NCBI RefSeq assembly: GCF_009728935.1
Contig: NZ_CP034235.1
Span: 6,337,501-6,401,500 of the forward strand
DNA: 64,000 nt
Direction of reading: 5' to 3'
Source: Paenibacillus psychroresistens
Lineage (GTDB): Bacteria > Bacillota > Bacilli > Paenibacillales > NBRC-103111
Of the stretch, positions 51,905 to 60,855 are shown one piece after another; the first letter of the stretch is position 1; every line of letters begins with the position of its first letter. The translations under genes and the position numbers were made by a program. The notes below the pieces were generated by a model. The model did not search any database. It saw only the letters and a program-made list of their open reading frames with translations, and was not told where the DNA came from.

Positions 51905-52714
51905 TTAGATTCCTGGTATTGTTGCCCGTTTGTGCTCTGTTTTTAAGTACTGCTTCTCTATCTTCTCGAGAATGATAGGATCAATCTCTTTGCCTTCTAA
52001 ATAATCACTATTATCATCATACTTGATCCCAAGCTCACTCTCATCTGTTTGCCCGTCCCATAAGCCCGCAGTAGGGGCTTTATCCAGAATGCTTTGGGGA
52101 ACACCCAGTTTTACGGCAATTAGCCTAACCTGTCGTTTGTTTAAAGAGCTAAGCGGTGTAATATCAACGGCTCCATCTCCGTGCTTAGTGAAGAATCCAG
52201 TAAGTGCTTCAGAAGCATGATCCGTGCCAACTACAAGTAAATTAAGCTCAAAGGCAATCGCATATTGGACAACCATCCGCGTTCTTGCCTTGATGTTGCC
52301 TTTACCTCCACGGCTTAAATGTCTATGTACACCAATGTTCTTAAGTCCATACTCAGCTTCAAGCGTAATCTCGTCTACAGCTTCTTCGATGTTAGTTTCC
52401 ATTTGGTGCTTGATATTAAAGGCCCTTGCTACGGCATAGCTGTCTTCAATATCTCCTTGCACACCACTTGGCTGGAATACACCAACTGTCATATAATCCT
52501 TGCCTGTTTCCTCCGCCAATTCATTGGTCGCCGTCTGGCATAACCCTGCGGCAACTGCGCTGTCAATTCCCCCACTAATCGCAATTAACAATCCTGTAGC
52601 ATGAGCATTCAATACATAACCCTTCAGAAAATCAATTCGGCTGCGAATTTCAACTTCAACATCAATTTGCGGTTTTACATTCAGCTTTGCAATAATTTCA
52701 TTTTGTAAGCTCAT
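51905..52714 (-). CDS. nadE: NH3-dependent NAD+ synthetase
   Basis: Converts deamido-NAD+ to NAD+ with ATP and ammonia. 269 aa, lacking a glutaminase domain. The PP-loop is LLIAISGGIDSAVAAGL; later motifs are ARTRMVVQYAIAFELN, GTDHASEALTGFFTKHGDGAVDITPL and APTAGLWDGQTDESELG. AGGAGG precedes the ATG. It is the first gene of a likely nadE-81 aa-DapF-like operon. Confidence 0.96.
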   Translation of the reverse strand: MSLQNEIIAKLNVKPQIDVEVEIRSRIDFLKGYVLNAHATGLLIAISGGIDSAVAAGLCQTATNELAEETGKDYMTVGVFQPSGVQGDIEDSYAVARAFNIKHQMETNIEEAVDEITLEAEYGLKNIGVHRHLSRGGKGNIKARTRMVVQYAIAFELNLLVVGTDHASEALTGFFTKHGDGAVDITPLSSLNKRQVRLIAVKLGVPQSILDKAPTAGLWDGQTDESELGIKYDDNSDYLEGKEIDPIILEKIEKQYLKTEHKRATIPGI

Positions 52715-52801
52715 AGTTACCTCCTGGGAGATTTAATAAATGGATTTTGTTTGCTTGTTTTGATATGCTTATTCGAAAATCCTTCAAGAGGAGTTATCAT
52801 C

Positions 52802-53518
52802 ATGATCGATATACACTGTCACATATTGCACGGAATAGACGATGGCGCCAATGACTTAGCGGAATCGCTGGCTATGGCACGTTATGCCTATCAAGATGGC
52901 ATTTGTCATATCATAGCAACTCCTCATCTTAATATCCATTATAATAATACTAGAGCTTATGTGCAAAATAAAACCGCAATTCTCCAAAAAGCTTTTGATC
53001 AGAACAATATTAAGATTACTTTGCACCCTGGCTGTGAAGTTCAGCTCAAGAGTAAGCAAACTCTATACCGTCAAGTGGAGCAGAATGAGTTTTGTTTTCT
53101 AGGTCCCGATGCGCGTTATGTATTATTGGAACAGCGATGGACGGACTATGATCCTGAAACTCCGGAAATAGTAGCATGGCTGCTTGCTCGAGGCATCACT
53201 CCGATTATTCCGCATCCCGAGCGTCATGTCTTTTTTCGCAAGCAACCCGAATTAATCAATCAGCTTGTCAACGCAGGCGCATGGACACAGGTATCTGTGG
53301 ATAGCTTGCTCGGGAATAACAGTCAGGAAGCCTTGGATTATGCAAATCACTTAATCGCTGCCAATCATGTGCACACTCTAGCTACAGACGCCCATAATAT
53401 CAAGCGGAAGCCTAGCTTAGCAATTGGTTATGAATACATTAGCGACCGTGCAGGCAAGGCAAGAGCTGCAGAAATCAATGCTCGCTGTTATGGCGTTATA
53501 TCTTCCAAACCTAATTAA
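52802..53518 (+). CDS. PHP-domain tyrosine-protein phosphatase (CpsB/YwqE type)
   Basis: 238 aa. Metal-dependent phosphatase of the CpsB/CapC/YwqE group, which dephosphorylates the BY-kinases controlling polysaccharide synthesis. Metal ligands appear in order: MIDIHCHILHGIDDGA, IIATPHLN, LHPGCEV, PIIPHPERH and ATDAHN. The ATG at 52802 has AGAGGAG 8 bp upstream, and the upstream in-frame ATG at 52751 lacks a site. Unlike usual loci, no BY-kinase or exopolysaccharide cluster is adjacent; the window has only ugd 18 kb away. Confidence 0.92.
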   Translation: MIDIHCHILHGIDDGANDLAESLAMARYAYQDGICHIIATPHLNIHYNNTRAYVQNKTAILQKAFDQNNIKITLHPGCEVQLKSKQTLYRQVEQNEFCFLGPDARYVLLEQRWTDYDPETPEIVAWLLARGITPIIPHPERHVFFRKQPELINQLVNAGAWTQVSVDSLLGNNSQEALDYANHLIAANHVHTLATDAHNIKRKPSLAIGYEYISDRAGKARAAEINARCYGVISSKPN

Positions 53519-53527
53519 CACGGTCTC

Positions 53528-54640
53528 TTATTGAATATTACCAGAATCAATAATTTTCACTTTCACTTTAGCTGATACTCTTGCTTCAGCGAACGCTTCT
53601 GACCAATTTCCTTGTACCCTTTTCCATTCCTTATATTGATAAGCCCGCGCATAAAGCCCCAATCCTAGTGGATCTACCTTATATTTCTGTAATTTCTTGA
53701 ATAGGGCAGCATATCTCCGATCAAGCTGGTCTTGAATCAATTGTTCGAGTTGATTTGATTTTTCATTTGTATCCATAGAAAATAACCGTTCGGTTATTAA
53801 AATAGGCATTTTAATTTGAATATCATAATTGAACTGCTCCTGCCCATAGTTTGTTTTTATTTTAAACTTGGGATTACTGAGTATGAAGGATACATAGTTT
53901 GTATCAAAAAAGCCTTTATTTTCTTTTTGTGGTATTTGTACAGTTAAAGTTTGGCGGACTTTCCTTTTTTTAAGAATGGATAATAGAGTATTATCTTCTG
54001 CGGTTAGCATTGTTTTATATTGACCTTCTTTATCCAGTAAGGCTGTTCCAACCACTTCAATTTCTTTTTTCTTCTTAATAAATGTTATAGCTGGGGTTTC
54101 TCCTTTTTCGTACATCTGGCGATGAAGCTCAAGGATTGTTGTATATACGGTAATATTTCTGCGATGTGCGGTTTCAATCAGCTTCTTAATATGCAGCATT
54201 AGCCGAGGCTTATCTGGCGGTTTATAAAAAAACACTTCCGATAAAGGACCCTCAACCCCTGCAACAACACAGTTCACCGATAGCTTAGGATTGCGATAAG
54301 ACAGGTCTAATAACTTAAACCAACCTGGATGCTCTAGAATCCGTTTACCGATCAGCAAGGTTTGCAGCTTACCCCCGCTTGTTATTGCTGTGACTACAGA
54401 ATCAAATTGTTTGGTTGAATATTGCAAGGTTTTAGTAACGAAGCTATGCTCCTCTTCTTTATTCTGTACATCTTTATTGAAAACCGGACTAGACATATAA
54501 ACGACAAGATTATCGTTTTCATCCAGATCAACTCCAATCATCAATGCCAGAGTAATATCCTCTAGATTTATCCGATCACTGCAGCCCACTGTGGAAAAAA
54601 TTAAACATACTCCCATTAACAGACTCATCAAACGTTTCAA
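53528..54640 (-). CDS. Ger(x)C-family spore germination lipoprotein (C subunit)
   Basis: 370 aa. The C subunit of a GerA-type nutrient receptor. Signal peptide with lipobox at Cys20 (FSTVGCSD), then the three-domain Ger(x)C fold: GVDLDENDNLVVYMSSPVF, AVTAITSGGKLQTLLIGKRILE, and a C-terminal part with LEQLIQDQLDRRYAALFKKLQKYKVDPLGLG split over two helices. It starts with TTG overlapping the permease stop (TTGA), behind GAGGAGG, and is the third gene of the operon. Confidence 0.94.
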   Translation of the reverse strand: MKRLMSLLMGVCLIFSTVGCSDRINLEDITLALMIGVDLDENDNLVVYMSSPVFNKDVQNKEEEHSFVTKTLQYSTKQFDSVVTAITSGGKLQTLLIGKRILEHPGWFKLLDLSYRNPKLSVNCVVAGVEGPLSEVFFYKPPDKPRLMLHIKKLIETAHRRNITVYTTILELHRQMYEKGETPAITFIKKKKEIEVVGTALLDKEGQYKTMLTAEDNTLLSILKKRKVRQTLTVQIPQKENKGFFDTNYVSFILSNPKFKIKTNYGQEQFNYDIQIKMPILITERLFSMDTNEKSNQLEQLIQDQLDRRYAALFKKLQKYKVDPLGLGLYARAYQYKEWKRVQGNWSEAFAEARVSAKVKVKIIDSGNIQ

Positions 54641-55737
54641 GCTGCTTTCCTCCTCTGAAAATAATCATAGAGAAACGAATAGAGTAATAAACAGATCGGA
54701 AAAATGAAGGCTAAGATTAGCTTGAATATATTCACCACACTCCGTAGACTATCATTTTGCTTAAATGTGGGATTAATGAAATAAGTAATTGCTAATATAA
54801 GAAGTAAAACAATCAAAAAGTGATTTTTAGGATCAGCTTTTCCCATGATATGACTTGTACATAAAACACAAAATTGCAGCAAGGGAATCCATGTTAGTGT
54901 AAGAACAAATATATACGCAATAAACATACAGACATCAAATCGTTCAAGAAACCGAAACTCGATGACTTTAAGCACCTCAATGGATGGGTCAAAATAATGA
55001 GTGATTTCATCTGGACTGAAAAACAAAAAACAGACTAAAGTAACCAGTAAGAAGACAGACAGTGAGATTGTATTAGCCATCACAATTCCCACCGTTGCCA
55101 GCTTCTTATTAGTTAAAAAAGGATAGAGAAAAAAGGCGCTCTCAAAACCAGAAAAGGCGTATAATGCTGTTTTTACTGTTAAAAGGATTGGCTGCCAGCC
55201 TTCTTTAATGAACGGTAATAGATGCAGCCAATGAGCATGTTTTAATGGAACCAAATAAATAATGCCCATCCAGAAAAATAAGAAAAAAACAAGCTCGGCA
55301 TATCTTCCAGTAATACGAATGCTTTTTTTTCCAATCATGTAGGTTGGAATCAGCAGCATAAGAAGGATCAAGCTAGATGAGGTTTGCTGTAAGCTCCAAA
55401 GCTTTGTGTAGAGCACTGTTCGATCAATTACAATATAGGCAACTAGTAAAAAGTATATGGCATATGCGATTGTTATAAGGTTTCCTAGCCATTTGCCAAA
55501 ATAGCGCGGTAAGATATCAATGATGCTGGAATCCGGATGTTTTTTCATGATTTTAATAATAATTACACTGATACATACGGCAATAATCCAGCCTATAATG
55601 AGCGAGATCCAACCATCCGTTCCTGCCGTTTCAGCTAACAAACGTGGCAAATATAATAATGAGACACCAATCTGGATACCAGAAATCAAATAAACGTATT
55701 GCAAAAAGGTTATCTGACTCAGCTGATATTTGTTCAT
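54637..55737 (-). CDS. GerB-family germination permease-like protein (B subunit)
   Basis: 366 aa, about ten transmembrane segments, of the APC-like transporter superfamily. The B subunit is thought to bind the germinant amino acid or sugar. Features: ISGIQIGVSLLYLPRLLAETAG near the N-terminus, GWIIAVCISVIIIKIMKKHP and TALYAFSGFESAFFLYPFL. It overlaps both neighbours by 4 bp, so the three subunits are translationally coupled. Confidence 0.94.
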   Translation of the reverse strand: MNKYQLSQITFLQYVYLISGIQIGVSLLYLPRLLAETAGTDGWISLIIGWIIAVCISVIIIKIMKKHPDSSIIDILPRYFGKWLGNLITIAYAIYFLLVAYIVIDRTVLYTKLWSLQQTSSSLILLMLLIPTYMIGKKSIRITGRYAELVFFLFFWMGIIYLVPLKHAHWLHLLPFIKEGWQPILLTVKTALYAFSGFESAFFLYPFLTNKKLATVGIVMANTISLSVFLLVTLVCFLFFSPDEITHYFDPSIEVLKVIEFRFLERFDVCMFIAYIFVLTLTWIPLLQFCVLCTSHIMGKADPKNHFLIVLLLILAITYFINPTFKQNDSLRSVVNIFKLILAFIFPICLLLYSFLYDYFQRRKAA

Positions 55738-57287
55738 TTCTCATTCCCCTTAGGTTGGCTATTGCCCGCTCTTTGATCTTGAATGGGCCGTGCGCTTGTA
55801 GGTCGTGATTTCATTGTCCATAGAGGCAATCTTATGAAAGTGTCCTTCATATCTTTAAAGCGGAATGGCGCTAGTGGTGATCCATAAGGTGTGCCAAGCG
55901 ATTCTAACGAAATCAGATGGGCAATTAAAATCATCCAGCCTAATGCAACACCAAAAACTCCAAAAATAGATGCGATAAGCATCATCGGAAAGCGAATCAA
56001 ACGAATAGCTGAAGACATATCATAATTGGGTATTATGAAAGAGGAAATGCCCGTTAAAGCAACTACTACCACCATGATATTGCTGACAATTCCTGCTTGA
56101 ACAGCTGTTTGTCCGATAACTATCCCTCCAACAATACCTACAGTTTGGCCAATAGGTGCTGGAAGACGTATTCCTGCTTCTCTAAGCATTTCTAAAGTCA
56201 ATTCCATGATTAATGCTTCTAGAATAGGGGGGAATGGCACCTGTCCTCTTGATTCACCAATAGATAAAAGTAAATTTAACGGGATAATTTCATAATTAAA
56301 TGAGATAACTGCTATGTATAAGGCTGGTAAAAAAACAGCTACAAAAAACGCAAAAAAACGTAAGAGGCGTATAAATGAAGCAGTTAACCAGCGGGTGCTA
56401 TAATCATCTACACTCTGAAAAAAGGCGGTCATCGTCATGGGTGCGATTATTACACTTGGTGAACGATCCACAACTATGCACATTCGCCCTTGCATTAGCT
56501 GTGAAGCTGCAGCATCAGGACGCTCTGTTAATCCGAATTGGGGGAAAGGCGAATACGGGTTATCCTCGATTAGCTCTGCTAATTCACCTGTATTAAGAAT
56601 AAAGTCCACATCGACTTTACGAATTCTAGCTTCAAGCATTTTCAGAAGTTCAGGACGAGCAATATCAGCGATATATAGAATTGATATTGTGCTTTCAGCT
56701 CTTTTTCCGATCTTGAGCTCTCTTATTTTCAAGTTCCGATCGGTTACATATCTGCGAATTAAGGCAATATTCTTTCCCCCTGTTTCAACGAACCCTTGAT
56801 GACCGCCTTTTATGGAAGCTTCAAGCTGAGGATCTTCAATCGCGCGTTGTGGCCATCCTTGGGTGTTATAAATGGTTACTTGCGAATTCCCTTCTATAAA
56901 TAGAAGGCTAAAACCATTTAAAAGTGAATCATCAATCTGCTCCCATTTTCTTATATATTTGATATCTCCAATATTAACTAAAGCCTCTTCCTCCTTGTTA
57001 TCCGTAAACATCAGCGGCCGAAGAATATAAGTATTTAGTGCATTCTTATCCGTCAATCCGTCCAAATAACATAATGCAACCTTACATTTCAATTGCTGAG
57101 AATAAAATGGGCGAACGATGAGATCGGGTGTTTCATAAAATCGTGAGCGCAGCTCCGCTAAATTCACTGCTAAATCTGAGCTTGTTTTAGCATTGTCTTG
57201 TTCTTCATGCTTTTTATTTTGCTTACTTTGAAGTTTAGGATTTGATTTGTATTTATATCGGCGCAACCAAAAAAGCAGGAAGTTCAT
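55734..57287 (-). CDS. GerA-family germination protein (A subunit)
   Basis: 517 aa. Soluble N-terminal half (about 1-265; VRPFYSQQLKCKVALCYLDGLTDK and FVETGGKNIALIRRYV) and a membrane half (about 275-450; RFFAFFVAVFLPALYIAVISF, IGQTVGIVGGIVIGQTAVQAG). GRMCIVVDRSPSVIIAPMT is typical of GerAA. The ATG at 57287 has AGGA 8 bp upstream; the longer TTG start lacks support. The sigma-G promoter is 39 bp upstream. It makes this the first gene of the A-B-C operon. Confidence 0.95.
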   Translation of the reverse strand: MNFLLFWLRRYKYKSNPKLQSKQNKKHEEQDNAKTSSDLAVNLAELRSRFYETPDLIVRPFYSQQLKCKVALCYLDGLTDKNALNTYILRPLMFTDNKEEEALVNIGDIKYIRKWEQIDDSLLNGFSLLFIEGNSQVTIYNTQGWPQRAIEDPQLEASIKGGHQGFVETGGKNIALIRRYVTDRNLKIRELKIGKRAESTISILYIADIARPELLKMLEARIRKVDVDFILNTGELAELIEDNPYSPFPQFGLTERPDAAASQLMQGRMCIVVDRSPSVIIAPMTMTAFFQSVDDYSTRWLTASFIRLLRFFAFFVAVFLPALYIAVISFNYEIIPLNLLLSIGESRGQVPFPPILEALIMELTLEMLREAGIRLPAPIGQTVGIVGGIVIGQTAVQAGIVSNIMVVVVALTGISSFIIPNYDMSSAIRLIRFPMMLIASIFGVFGVALGWMILIAHLISLESLGTPYGSPLAPFRFKDMKDTFIRLPLWTMKSRPTSARPIQDQRAGNSQPKGNEK

Positions 57288-57325
57288 CTCATCATTCCTA
57301 AACAATCAGATTTAGTGTCTGCTAA

Positions 57326-57355
57326 TAGAATGGCTTTTTATGGCTAATACTATGC
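57326..57355 (-). promoter_or_regulatory. Sigma-G promoter of the germination operon
   Basis: On the minus strand GCATA (57351-57355), an 18-bp spacer, and CATTCTA (57326-57332). This is a full match to the known forespore sigma-G pattern (gHATR-N17/18-CATWHTA). It lies 39 bp upstream of the A-subunit start and predicts expression in the forespore only. Confidence 0.88.
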
Positions 57356-57366
57356 AAAAAACAACG

Positions 57367-57395
57367 CAAAAAAAGCCTAGCATATATGCTAGGCT
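57367..57395 (-). terminator. Intrinsic terminator of the bacilliredoxin gene
   Basis: Minus strand: the palindrome AGCCTAGCATATATGCTAGGCT is followed by T7. It lies 18 bp after the bacilliredoxin stop and ahead of the germination promoter. Confidence 0.92.
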
Positions 57396-57412
57396 CAAGC
57401 TTGAAGTGCTTC

Positions 57413-57847
57413 TTATTGACAGAAATTCTCAAAAGCAGCTGTTAAGTCTGCTGAAATCATTTCTGCTGAACGATCTTCAATTTGATGACGTTGAATAAAG
57501 TGTACCAGCTTGCCATCTTTGAAAAGTGCAATAGATGGTGAAGAAGGTGGATATGGAGCAAGGTATTCGCGAGCCTTTGCAGTCGCTTCTTTATCTTGTC
57601 CAGCAAAAACAGTAAATAAATGATCTGGTTTAACTGCATTCTGTAGTGCTTGGGCTACGCCCGGTCTACATTGACCTGCTGCACAACCACAAACTGAGTT
57701 AATAACCAAAAGTGCGGTGCCTTCTACATATGGAAGATGCTCTACAACCTCATCAGGTGTCCGTAATTCTTGTATTCCTAGACGGGTTAAATCATCCCGC
57801 ATGGGTTGAACCATATCCTTCATATACGAATCGAACGATAATGCCAT
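57413..57847 (-). CDS. BrxA/BrxB-family bacilliredoxin
   Basis: 144 aa, 8.5 kDa-type thioredoxin-like fold. The active site is the CGC motif in VINSVCGCAAGQCRPG. Bacilliredoxins remove bacillithiol from S-bacillithiolated proteins. DALFTVFAGQDKEATAKAREYL-like helix (LFTVFAGQDKEATAKARE) and SPSIALFKDGKLVHFIQRHQIE are typical. The ATG at 57847 has GAGGAG at 8 bp; the GTG at 57856 overlaps that site. It implies this organism uses bacillithiol. Confidence 0.93.
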   Translation of the reverse strand: MALSFDSYMKDMVQPMRDDLTRLGIQELRTPDEVVEHLPYVEGTALLVINSVCGCAAGQCRPGVAQALQNAVKPDHLFTVFAGQDKEATAKAREYLAPYPPSSPSIALFKDGKLVHFIQRHQIEDRSAEMISADLTAAFENFCQ

Positions 57848-57937
57848 GTCTATCACTCCTCAACCAAGTTATTAAGCTAAAATGTTGCTTAAGTCATATT
57901 ATACATCCGTTGCGCACGAAAGCAAAGCACTTTTGTA

Positions 57938-58372
57938 TCAATCAGTATTATCAGCTAATTTATCCGGTTTATCTCCCTCTTCGATGTCTTGAGCTAAACT
58001 GGTTCCGTAGGCAGCATTTTTATCTGGGTGCATAAAGATCCCACTCTGCGGAGCTATCCCTTGTTCAAAGTACTCACGATTCTCTGTAGTAAGGAAGCCA
58101 ATATCCTTGTAGGGATGAACCCACTGATCTCCTGCCATAACAGCTGGATCGGTGTTCTCTGTCCATTGTTCTAAAGGAGATTCTTCTGATACATACTCAT
58201 GATCTCCGATTAGAACACCATATTGATTGATAAATGGCCCCTTGGGACCGCGGCCTTGTTTATATTGGGGTAAAAAATTAATTTCAAAGGGATCCAGCTC
58301 GTCTGCATCATCCAAAGCATCGTATGCGTTTATAGCATCGTCCTCCGTACCTTCTGGTCGTTTATCCTCCAT
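57938..58372 (-). CDS. DUF3905-like acidic protein of unknown function
   Basis: 144 aa, strongly acidic at both ends (DALDDADELDPFEIN, DIEEGDKPDKLADN). The central part has the conserved-looking GRGPKGPFINQYGVLIGDHEY, SPLEQWTENTDP and GDQWVHPYKDIGFLTTENRE. I recall this pattern as the DUF3905 family of spore formers, but have not verified it. No signal or membrane segment. It starts inside the end of the Lgt-like gene (11-bp overlap). Confidence 0.7.
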   Translation of the reverse strand: MEDKRPEGTEDDAINAYDALDDADELDPFEINFLPQYKQGRGPKGPFINQYGVLIGDHEYVSEESPLEQWTENTDPAVMAGDQWVHPYKDIGFLTTENREYFEQGIAPQSGIFMHPDKNAAYGTSLAQDIEEGDKPDKLADNTD

Positions 58373-59102
58373 TATCTTGCTCTTTAGGATCCATCATACT
58401 ATCCCGCTCCTTTCTTAGATTAGGATGCACAATGAAGCTACAATCTATGAAATTCAGCAATGGATTCGAAAACAAACCACTCAAGACCATAGCTGCAAAC
58501 CAGATCTGATCCGTAGTAAGCAATGACTTTACTTGCGGCTGTGCGAATAAACTAAGCAGCAACATACCCAAGCCAAAGCTAATACAGAACCATTTCGCTG
58601 TATTACCTGAGCCTAAATTTAAAGTCTTTATGAGAAATAACCCTAACAAAATAACAACAGCAAGGATAAACACATATATACTCAGCGGACTTGTCTTTAA
58701 ATTAAAAAGCTGATAAACACAAACTGAACCGGGGATTCCCCATGATAAAGCATCAGCAAGCGGTCGAATTGAAATGCTTCGCTTACGTAAGCTGTAAAGG
58801 ACTATTAAGCATGCTGCAATAATGCCATAATACGTCTCTTGCAGCCCCCCAGTGAATAATAGCAAGCCCAGCGGCCTTGTCCATATTATACTAATATCCA
58901 AAATAACGGCTCCAAACTTCCAAACGATCATGAAAGTAAATAAACCATTACTTATGATTGTTAATAGCTCATTATTCAATTGTTCATTCTTGTGCCTTTT
59001 AAAAATTAAATAAATAAGCCCATATCCAGCTAGGAATGCTGCAATCCAGCTTAGCATGCTCCACTGTAGCGTAAAAGGTCCCCAATGCAATTCATCTCGC
59101 AT
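58362..59102 (-). CDS. Polytopic membrane protein resembling prolipoprotein diacylglyceryl transferase
   Basis: 246 aa, about seven transmembrane segments. The layout recalls Lgt: PFTLQWSMLSWIAAFLAGYGLIY at the N-terminus, LLLFTGGLQETYYGIIAACLIVLY where Lgt has its HGG...G motif, and IRPLADALSWGIPGSVCVYQLFN where Lgt has D...A..ALGRIGNF. The His and Arg used by Lgt for catalysis are missing, so it is unlikely to be the cell's Lgt. GAGGAG precedes the ATG. It overlaps the DUF3905-like gene downstream. Confidence 0.55.
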   Translation of the reverse strand: MRDELHWGPFTLQWSMLSWIAAFLAGYGLIYLIFKRHKNEQLNNELLTIISNGLFTFMIVWKFGAVILDISIIWTRPLGLLLFTGGLQETYYGIIAACLIVLYSLRKRSISIRPLADALSWGIPGSVCVYQLFNLKTSPLSIYVFILAVVILLGLFLIKTLNLGSGNTAKWFCISFGLGMLLLSLFAQPQVKSLLTTDQIWFAAMVLSGLFSNPLLNFIDCSFIVHPNLRKERDSMMDPKEQDNGG

Positions 59103-59172
59103 TTTATTTTCTCCTCAGTAATGAGTACAATGTAATTATACTGTTAGTATATCAGAATGGAGATTCAAATCT

Positions 59173-60438
59173 ATGACATATGACATAATTATTATTGGCG
59201 CAGGTTCATCAGGCTTAATGGCTAGTATAGCCGCAAGCACTCAGGGTGCGAAAGTACTGCTAATTGACAAAGGTGAAAAGCTTGGACGGAAGCTGGGTAT
59301 CTCAGGTGGTGGGCGTTGTAATGTAACAAATGCTAAAGAGCAGGATGAATTAATTAAACATATCCCAGGTAACGGTAGATATCTGTATAGTTCTTTTGCC
59401 AATTTTAACAACAAAGATATAATGACTTTTTTTGAAGGTCTAGGCATTGAGCTGAAGGAAGAAGATAATGGCAGAATCTTTCCCGTTAGTGATAAAGCAA
59501 AAAGTGTTGTAGATGCGCTTGTTAGTAAGGTTAAAGCTCAAGGAGTAGATATAAGAATCAATAGTCCCGTGAAAGAGGTGCTTTACGAGCAAGGAAATGT
59601 TAGAGGAGTAAAGCTAAGAAATGGAGATGTGATTCAGACCAAATGTGTAATTGTAGCGGTTGGAGGTAAATCCGTACCACAAACAGGCTCGGAAGGAGAT
59701 GGATATGAATGGGCGATTAAAGCAGGTCATTCCATTTCAGAGCTTTATCCAACCGAAGTTCCTCTAACCTCAAATGAAAGCTTTATTCGCAGCAAGGATT
59801 TACAAGGCTTATCTTTGAGGAATGTAGGGTTAACAGTATGGAATCCAAAAGGTAAAAAGATTATTCACCATGTTGGCGATATGATCTTTACCCATTTTGG
59901 CATATCAGGACCCATTGCTCTGCGATGCAGTCAATTTGTCGTTAAGCAGCTTAAACAATTTGATAATCCTTCTGTATTACTAACGATTGATCTGTTTCCA
60001 AGCAAATCAATCGAGCAAATATATGCAGAGACTATGGAGCTATCGAGGAATGAGCCTAAAAAAGCTATTAAAAATGTCCTAAAGGGATTATTAGCTGAGC
60101 GTTTAATTCCACAATTACTCAGCAGGTCTGGTTTAAAAGAAGATATCACCTTTGACAATATTCCTAAACAGCCATGGATGGAAATGGCCCAGTTAATTAA
60201 ATCATTTCCCATTCAGATCAATGGCACCCTATCCATCGAGGAAGCTTTCGTAACAGGTGGCGGGGTCAATTTAAAAGAAGTTGACCCAAAAACAATGGAA
60301 TCGCATTTAATGCATGGTTTATATTTTTGTGGTGAGATACTTGATATTCATGGTTACACGGGGGGCTATAATATCACTGCTGCCTTTTCTACAGGCTACA
60401 CCGCAGGTTTAAGCGCAGCTATGCAATATCACCTATAA
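59173..60438 (+). CDS. HI0933/YhiN-family flavoprotein
   Basis: 421 aa FAD-dependent oxidoreductase of the BaiN/YhiN family. FAD-binding: DIIIIGAGSSGLMASIAAS (residues 3-21), KLGRKLGISGGGRCNVTNA, KCVIVAVGGKSVPQTGSEGDGY and GEILDIHGYTGGYNITAAFS at the end. Substrate is unknown for most members; BaiN of gut bacteria acts on bile acids. GGAGATTC precedes the ATG. Its end overlaps the convergent gene by 6 bp. Confidence 0.93.
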   Translation: MTYDIIIIGAGSSGLMASIAASTQGAKVLLIDKGEKLGRKLGISGGGRCNVTNAKEQDELIKHIPGNGRYLYSSFANFNNKDIMTFFEGLGIELKEEDNGRIFPVSDKAKSVVDALVSKVKAQGVDIRINSPVKEVLYEQGNVRGVKLRNGDVIQTKCVIVAVGGKSVPQTGSEGDGYEWAIKAGHSISELYPTEVPLTSNESFIRSKDLQGLSLRNVGLTVWNPKGKKIIHHVGDMIFTHFGISGPIALRCSQFVVKQLKQFDNPSVLLTIDLFPSKSIEQIYAETMELSRNEPKKAIKNVLKGLLAERLIPQLLSRSGLKEDITFDNIPKQPWMEMAQLIKSFPIQINGTLSIEEAFVTGGGVNLKEVDPKTMESHLMHGLYFCGEILDIHGYTGGYNITAAFSTGYTAGLSAAMQYHL

Positions 60439-60789
60439 TCGAACACCAGCCGGAAAATGATCGTAATCTCCTTCTGAAGGATCCCCTATTTCTTCATCGT
60501 TCACTACATGTGCCGGAATAGGTACATAGTCCAGTTCATATGCGGAGGTTAAGATCTCTAATTCTGGAATGGACCTTTTACCCTCGACTATCCAGCCACC
60601 ATGTGCTTGGGCTATTTCTAATGCAGATGTTAGATCCGTGTTATTAACATATAATACCAAAGTGGGAATATGTTCTACATGTTCATGCTCCAGCAATTCT
60701 ACGTTGTATTCTAGCTCCTGCAGTGTATCAAACGCTTGCAGTGCTGTTTTCTCATGGGCAAATTGCAAATAAACGGGTACCTTATCCAT
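60433..60789 (-). CDS. Small conserved-looking protein of unknown function
   Basis: 118 aa. Two beta-alpha-beta-like blocks (KVPVYLQFAHEKTALQAFDTL..., TLVLYVNNTDLTSALEIAQAHG) suggest a small ferredoxin-like fold, followed by an acidic tail with ELDYVPIPAHVVNDEE. AGAAGG lies before the ATG. No family recognised. It is convergent with the flavoprotein, overlapping by 6 bp. Confidence 0.7.
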   Translation of the reverse strand: MDKVPVYLQFAHEKTALQAFDTLQELEYNVELLEHEHVEHIPTLVLYVNNTDLTSALEIAQAHGGWIVEGKRSIPELEILTSAYELDYVPIPAHVVNDEEIGDPSEGDYDHFPAGVRL

Positions 60790-60855
60790 AGAGCAACCTT
60801 CTTTCTTTTAAAGTTGTATGCTCTATAGATTAACCGCAGATGTGACAATTCATTC

